From positions 1-16,676 of the forward strand of contig PBOE01000027.1 in NCBI GenBank assembly GCA_002725275.1: 16,676 nucleotides of DNA, written 5' to 3'. Below are positions 12,925 through 16,676 of this stretch, one piece after another; position 1 is the stretch's first letter; every line of letters begins with the position of its first letter. The notes beneath the pieces are model-generated. The model was not told the DNA's origin. It made no database searches and worked only from the letters and a program-made list of their open reading frames with translations. Source of the stretch: Methanobacteriota archaeon. GTDB lineage: Archaea > Thermoplasmatota > Poseidoniia > Poseidoniales > Poseidoniaceae. Both the position numbers and the translations under genes were made by a program.

Positions 12925-14682
12925 ATGACGTTTGCACCACAAGAGTATGATTTTGGCGAGGAGTCGAACTACGCATTTGCGACCACCGTGACTTGCGCCA
13001 ACGACGAAGCCCGGAAGATGTTCGTTGAAGCCTACGGACACTACCTGAACTACAACCACGAGCAAGCCATTGCGTGCTTCGCTGCGTGTGCCGAGCTTGA
13101 CCCCAACTGCGCCATGGCCCACTGGGGCATCGCTTACTGCCTGTCCTCCAACTACAACTGGGCTCCCGGTCTTGGCTCTGGTTACGACGCCATTCAGCAG
13201 GCCATCGCCGTGATGGACCACTGCACCGAACTCGAAAAGGACCTCATCATGGCCCTCTCCCAGCGCCACACCGCTGAGGCTCGAGACGCTGCGGACCCCA
13301 CCGTGCTCAACATGGGCAACACGCCCGAACTCAACGTCGCGTTCGCCGAAGCCATGGCACCGCTGTACGAGAAGTACGCCGGCAACCTTGCCGTGACCGC
13401 CCTCTACGTCGAGGCGCTGATGAACCTCAAGGCCTGGCAGCTGTGGGACAAGAACACCGCCACCGGTGAGATCACCCCCGCTGATGACAACACCCTTCTG
13501 TTGGTGAAAATCATGGAGGACGCCTTCGAAAGCGACCCTGCCGCCCGTGTTGACCCTGCGCTGTGCCACCTGTACTGCCACGCCCTCGAACTCTCGCCCT
13601 TCCCCGAGCGAGCCTTGTTCGCCGCCGACGTCCTGCGCACCCGCATGCCCGGACTGGGCCACCTGGTCCACATGCCTTCGCACATCGACGCGTGGGTCGG
13701 TCAGTGGAAGGAAGCCATCGAGTGCAACATCGCTGCCGTTGAAGCCGACGACCACTACGTCGCTACCACCGGCAACGAGTCGCAATTCTACAAGTTCTAC
13801 CGCATGCACAACCATCACTTCGTCGTGTGGTGCGCCATGTTTGACGGCCAGTACGAGACGGCGCTCAAGTACGCCCGCAAAGCCGTGGCAACGCTGCCAG
13901 CAGGCGACGCCAACCACGGCGTTCAATTCATGCTCGCCGGCATCATTCCGATGGGCGCCATCTTCCTGGAGTCCTACGTTACCATGCCCTGGCACGTGAT
14001 GATTCGATTCGGCAAGTGGGACGACATCCTCGCTGAACCCATGTACACCGACAAGGACGTCTTCCCTGCCACCATCGCCACCCAGCACTACGCTCGCGGT
14101 GTCGCCTACGCCTCCAAGGGCATGGTGCCCGAGGCCGAAGCCGAGCAGGCCCTGTTCAAGGAAGCCCTTCAGAACCCTGCTCTCGCAGGACGCGTGCTGC
14201 ACAACAACGTGATGTACCAAGATCCGGCTGACGGGCCGTCCATCCTCAACGTCAACGCCTCCATCTTGGAAGCTGAAATCGAATACCGCCGACAGTTCCT
14301 CGCCAAGGAAGCCGGCGAACCCAGCGATTTCACCGCTGCCTTTGACGAACTGCGCCGCGGCGTCGACCTGTCGCTCAACCTGGCTTACAACGAACCGTGG
14401 GGTCAGATGCAACCTGTCCGCCACATTCTCGGTGCCCTGCTCTTTGAGCAAGGCCACATCGAGGAAGCCGAGGAGGTTTACCGCGCTGACATCAAGTTGT
14501 GGAAGGACAACATGTGGGGTCTCCTGGGCCTCAAGCTCTGTCTGGAAGCCCGTGGCGACGCTCCCGAGGAACTCGCTGAAGTCACCGCCCTGTTCGAAGA
14601 GCGCAGCGCTCGTGCCGACATCGTGCCGGCCAAGACCTGCTTTTGCGCTCAGGACGCGCTGGCCAAGAGCTGCTGCGACTGA
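12925..14682 (+). CDS. Tetratricopeptide-repeat-like protein of about 585 residues
   Basis: The soluble product is built of helical hairpins. Early residues show TPR features (EAYGHYLNYNHEQAIACF, AACAELDPNCAMAHWGIAYC). A landmark motif VHMPSHIDAWVGQW at about 248-261, followed by KEAIECNIAAVEAD, is shared with a group of uncharacterised bacterial TPR proteins. A late hairpin, GHIEEAEEVYRADIKLWKDN, is another TPR unit. The C-terminus has five cysteines within the last 17 residues (TCFCAQ and SCCD), which could bind metal or be redox-active. There is no signal peptide or membrane helix. TPR proteins usually act as protein-binding scaffolds; no enzymatic motif is seen. Strong use of C-ending codons suggests good expression. 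An in-frame ATG at 12901 would add eight residues, but the TATA box at 12897 argues for 12925. The gene is divergent from the fasciclin gene. Confidence 0.85.
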   Translation: MTFAPQEYDFGEESNYAFATTVTCANDEARKMFVEAYGHYLNYNHEQAIACFAACAELDPNCAMAHWGIAYCLSSNYNWAPGLGSGYDAIQQAIAVMDHCTELEKDLIMALSQRHTAEARDAADPTVLNMGNTPELNVAFAEAMAPLYEKYAGNLAVTALYVEALMNLKAWQLWDKNTATGEITPADDNTLLLVKIMEDAFESDPAARVDPALCHLYCHALELSPFPERALFAADVLRTRMPGLGHLVHMPSHIDAWVGQWKEAIECNIAAVEADDHYVATTGNESQFYKFYRMHNHHFVVWCAMFDGQYETALKYARKAVATLPAGDANHGVQFMLAGIIPMGAIFLESYVTMPWHVMIRFGKWDDILAEPMYTDKDVFPATIATQHYARGVAYASKGMVPEAEAEQALFKEALQNPALAGRVLHNNVMYQDPADGPSILNVNASILEAEIEYRRQFLAKEAGEPSDFTAAFDELRRGVDLSLNLAYNEPWGQMQPVRHILGALLFEQGHIEEAEEVYRADIKLWKDNMWGLLGLKLCLEARGDAPEELAEVTALFEERSARADIVPAKTCFCAQDALAKSCCD

Positions 14683-14698
14683 TCGTGCTTTCGTTCGG

Positions 14699-14722
14699 AG
14701 CGTCGGGCGTGGTCCTGACGCT
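14699..14722. other. Weak inverted repeat after the TPR-like gene
   Basis: AGCGTC (14699-14704) and GACGCT (14717-14722) can pair with a 12-base loop, 17 bases after the stop. No T-run follows, so termination here is only a possibility. Confidence 0.2.
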
Positions 14723-14767
14723 GGAAGGTCTCGGTGTGCTTTGATTCCCTCCCATCAGCCAAAGGGG

Positions 14768-14773
14768 TTAAAC
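14768..14773 (+). promoter_or_regulatory. TATA-like box of the acyl-CoA-binding protein gene
   Basis: TTAAAC is the only A+T-rich element in the gap and is centred about 26 bases before ATG 14796, the same spacing as for the other leaderless genes in the window. Confidence 0.5.
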
Positions 14774-14795
14774 TTGGACCTCGGTATGGCGGCGC

Positions 14796-15095
14796 ATGAT
14801 TGAACAGCGATTCACCGAAGCCTGCGCCGAAGTTGAACGCGTTTACACCCGTTTGGATAACGCCACCGTCAGGAAGGTTTACGCGTACTACAAACAAGCG
14901 ACGGAAGGCGATGTCAAGGGGAAACGTCCGAGCGTGCTGAAACTTCGTGACCGCATCAAGTACGATTCGTGGTCCTCCATTTCGGGCATGGCGATGCACG
15001 ATGCCATGGTGGCCTACGTCGAGCTCGTGGACAACCTCACCTTGCAGTCTGAAGCGATCTCCTGCGACGCCCGTGAGGCCCTTCTCGAAAAATGA
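14796..15095 (+). CDS. Acyl-CoA-binding protein (ACBP family)
   Basis: The 99-residue protein is a single ACBP domain, the four-helix fold that binds long-chain acyl-CoA esters in the cytosol and hands them to lipid enzymes. The signature VYAYYKQATEGD (28-39), KRPSVL (43-48), IKYDSWSSISGM (54-65) and AMVAYVELV (70-78) fits the family. The residues that contact acyl-CoA in bovine ACBP (Y28, Y31, K32, K54, Y73) all have counterparts: Y29, Y32, K33, K55 and Y74. The family's usual KWDAW reads KYDSW. There is no targeting sequence. The gene follows the TPR-like gene by 113 bases with its own TATA-like box, and converges with the next gene (30 bases between stops). ACBP is mainly known from eukaryotes and some bacteria, so ancient transfer is plausible. 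Confidence 0.92.
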   Translation: MIEQRFTEACAEVERVYTRLDNATVRKVYAYYKQATEGDVKGKRPSVLKLRDRIKYDSWSSISGMAMHDAMVAYVELVDNLTLQSEAISCDAREALLEK

Positions 15096-15125
15096 CGGCG
15101 TTGCGCTGAGAAGAGAAGCACAGCC

Positions 15126-16502
15126 TCATTCTTCTTCGAGCATGGCGTCGAATTCCTGTTCAATTTCCTGCACACGGTCCGGTTCGAGGGCGTAGGTTTT
15201 GGCCAACGTCTCGAGGAGCCGACGCTCCTCAACGGTGATGATGAGGTCTTCCATGGCCGTTTTGTAGGCTTCGAGGTAGGCGGTTTCCTCGGGCGTGTAG
15301 TTGGCGGGAATTAGCCGTCCCGAGACGCCGTCAATGATGCGCAACACCGGTGAACGCAAGCCGAGGAAGAGGACACCGATCATCACACCACCGAGCAAAC
15401 CCTGCCCGAGCACCTGCTCCATGGCTTCGGTCGAGATGATGAACAAGAAGGCACCCAACCCGGTGAACATGGCGGCCCGGAAGGTCTTCCGCAGGTTTTG
15501 GTCGATGCCGTACACCGAATCGTTGAGCGAAGCGTGAACGAACATCAACGCCTCGAAGGCGATGGCGGCGGGTGTGCACATCAGCGAAATGGTCCAGAGG
15601 AAGAACTTCAACCGGTCAAGCGCGGTTTGTTCTGCACCGTACCGCCAGATGGCCTCGTCCGTAAAGGTCACCTGCCCGCCGTGAAGCAAGGGCACGATGA
15701 CGGCGATGAGAGCGAACCAGATGAGCAACCCGATGACCTTGCCCAAGAAACCGATGTAAAGAGACCGAGAGGCCAAGCCGGTCCCGTCGATTTTTTCCTT
15801 CTTGACGTATTGCGATTTGTACGTTGGTCGAAGGAAGAACAGCGCCACCAAGGACACCAAGGGCGAGCCGAGGGCGATGGCCCAGAGGCCGGGAGGTTGC
15901 GTGGTGACCGTGGTCTCGAAGTCGGCCGTGCACATGCCAATGGAAGCCACGGCGTCTCCAATCCACGGCTGGTAGGTCCCGAACCACATCTCGTACCTTG
16001 CTGGACTTCCCTCGGTGCAGATGATCCAAGCTGCGTCGGAAACGTAGAACTCCGGCAAGCCCTTGAGGAGCAGGTAAACCGAGATGCCAAGCGCTGGCGC
16101 AAGGTACCAAACGTGCGGTTTCAGCTTCGACCCGTAGAGGAAACTCAGTCGGTTCACTTTGTAGAACATCGGGAGACAGAAGTAGAGGATGATGGCCGTG
16201 ATGTGAGCCGCAAAGAACACGTCGATGGTGTAAATCCAAAGGATGTCCTGCAGCCATTCGTACCGCTGCATGTAGAGAATGCCGGTTGAGAGCAGGAAGG
16301 AGGCTTTGATGCCCTCACAGACCAACAGCACGGCCATGAACCGGTTCTCGCTCGACTTTGAGTTGGCCCGCCAAAGGAGCAAGGCCAGGCCCACGCACCA
16401 GAGCATGATGAGGGTGGAGGCCCACGAGATGATCATTCGCAAACCGAACAGTTGTGATGCGCTGAAAGCAGAGGAGTAGTATTCCCATGCCGTTAGCATC
16501 AT
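15126..16502 (-). CDS. Polytopic membrane protein with soluble helical C-terminal tail, function unknown
   Basis: The product has 458 residues from ATG 16502; the next codon is also ATG (16499). About eight hydrophobic helices are visible, near 23-44, 53-78, 88-113, 130-147, 207-225, 248-273, 302-325 and 345-392 (the last region may be two). The loop at about 150-205 carries two cysteines (IICTEGS and GMCTADF) that could form a disulphide outside the membrane. The last 55 residues are soluble, helical and acidic (EERRLLETLAKTYALEPDRV), recalling TerB-like or EF-hand-like helical tails. The upstream region has only a weak TATA-like CTTTA at 16524-16528, at a suitable distance. I recognise no family; a membrane sensor or transporter-like role is possible but unproven. 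Confidence 0.78.
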   Translation of the reverse strand: MMLTAWEYYSSAFSASQLFGLRMIISWASTLIMLWCVGLALLLWRANSKSSENRFMAVLLVCEGIKASFLLSTGILYMQRYEWLQDILWIYTIDVFFAAHITAIILYFCLPMFYKVNRLSFLYGSKLKPHVWYLAPALGISVYLLLKGLPEFYVSDAAWIICTEGSPARYEMWFGTYQPWIGDAVASIGMCTADFETTVTTQPPGLWAIALGSPLVSLVALFFLRPTYKSQYVKKEKIDGTGLASRSLYIGFLGKVIGLLIWFALIAVIVPLLHGGQVTFTDEAIWRYGAEQTALDRLKFFLWTISLMCTPAAIAFEALMFVHASLNDSVYGIDQNLRKTFRAAMFTGLGAFLFIISTEAMEQVLGQGLLGGVMIGVLFLGLRSPVLRIIDGVSGRLIPANYTPEETAYLEAYKTAMEDLIITVEERRLLETLAKTYALEPDRVQEIEQEFDAMLEEE

Positions 16503-16676
16503 GGTATGGTCGGCTACATCAGGTAAAGAGATTTTTACGATGATTTACGCGTTATCTGGGGTTTTGTACGCCCCAACCTTGGCCCACTCTTTGCACCGCT
16601 CTCCGTGATTCATGTCGCTGAGGAGTTGGCTCCCGGAGAACAGCGTCCTCGCCTATTTTCTCACGGAAAAGCGCTT

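Noticed and set aside
12877..14457. Minus-strand open frame of 526 codons over the TPR-like gene
   Set aside because: It is the antisense shadow of a gene with strong codon bias; the His/Val/Gly-rich translation has no domain.
16503..16676. Possible plus-strand gene starting at ATG 16612 and running off the right edge, and a short minus-strand frame (start 16613, stop near 16546)
   Set aside because: The plus frame is only 21 codons long here, with no TATA box or Shine-Dalgarno site at the expected place, and the minus frame is about 22 codons. Neither can be supported from this window.

Overview
The window most likely comes from a marine planktonic archaeon of the Thermoplasmata side of Euryarchaeota, with Marine Group II (Poseidoniales) as the best guess. 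This is inferred from several traits: an archaeal SecE/Sec61-gamma gene followed by an Spt5 (NGN-KOW) gene, archaeal TATA boxes about 26 bases upstream of start codons (leaderless genes), a class II photolyase, a long surface protein made of fasciclin domains, and an acyl-CoA-binding protein. Coding DNA is fairly G+C-rich, and the two main promoter regions are visibly A+T-rich. No rRNA, tRNA, CRISPR array, insertion sequence or phage gene was recognised.

Left part (1-3440). A probable minus-strand operon runs leftward: a two-helix membrane protein with a Pro/Ala-rich tail (2207-3073), a zinc-finger-less DnaJ (1237-2145) and an RNB-family exoribonuclease cut by the left edge (1-1197). Divergent from it is secE-spt5 (3168-4376). 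Spt5 carries an extra N-terminal domain that looks like a catalytically dead Nudix fold.

Middle (4407-8652), all minus strand. Two unrecognised four-helix membrane proteins (4407-5204 and 5277-5897) share a nearly identical 16-base promoter at the same distance from their ATG. They are followed by a 781-residue fusion of a class II CPD photolyase with a renalase-like FAD/NAD(P) oxidoreductase (5954-8299) and a 92-residue two-helix membrane protein (8374-8652). Most of these genes seem to have their own promoter.

Right part (8758-16676). A 1318-residue surface protein (8758-12714) has a signal peptide, eight fasciclin domains (seven at an exact 408-base period), one membrane helix and a long Gln/Pro/Ala-rich tail ending in a Trp-rich motif. 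It is divergent from a 585-residue TPR-like protein (12925-14682). Then come an acyl-CoA-binding protein (14796-15095) and, convergent with it, a polytopic membrane protein with a soluble helical tail (15126-16502).

The genes do not form one pathway. They cover core expression and export (SecE, Spt5, RNB, DnaJ), light-driven repair, cell-surface adhesion and lipid handling. The most unusual items are the Nudix-Spt5 fusion, the photolyase-oxidoreductase fusion, the cysteine register in the fasciclin array, and the twin promoters of the four-helix genes.
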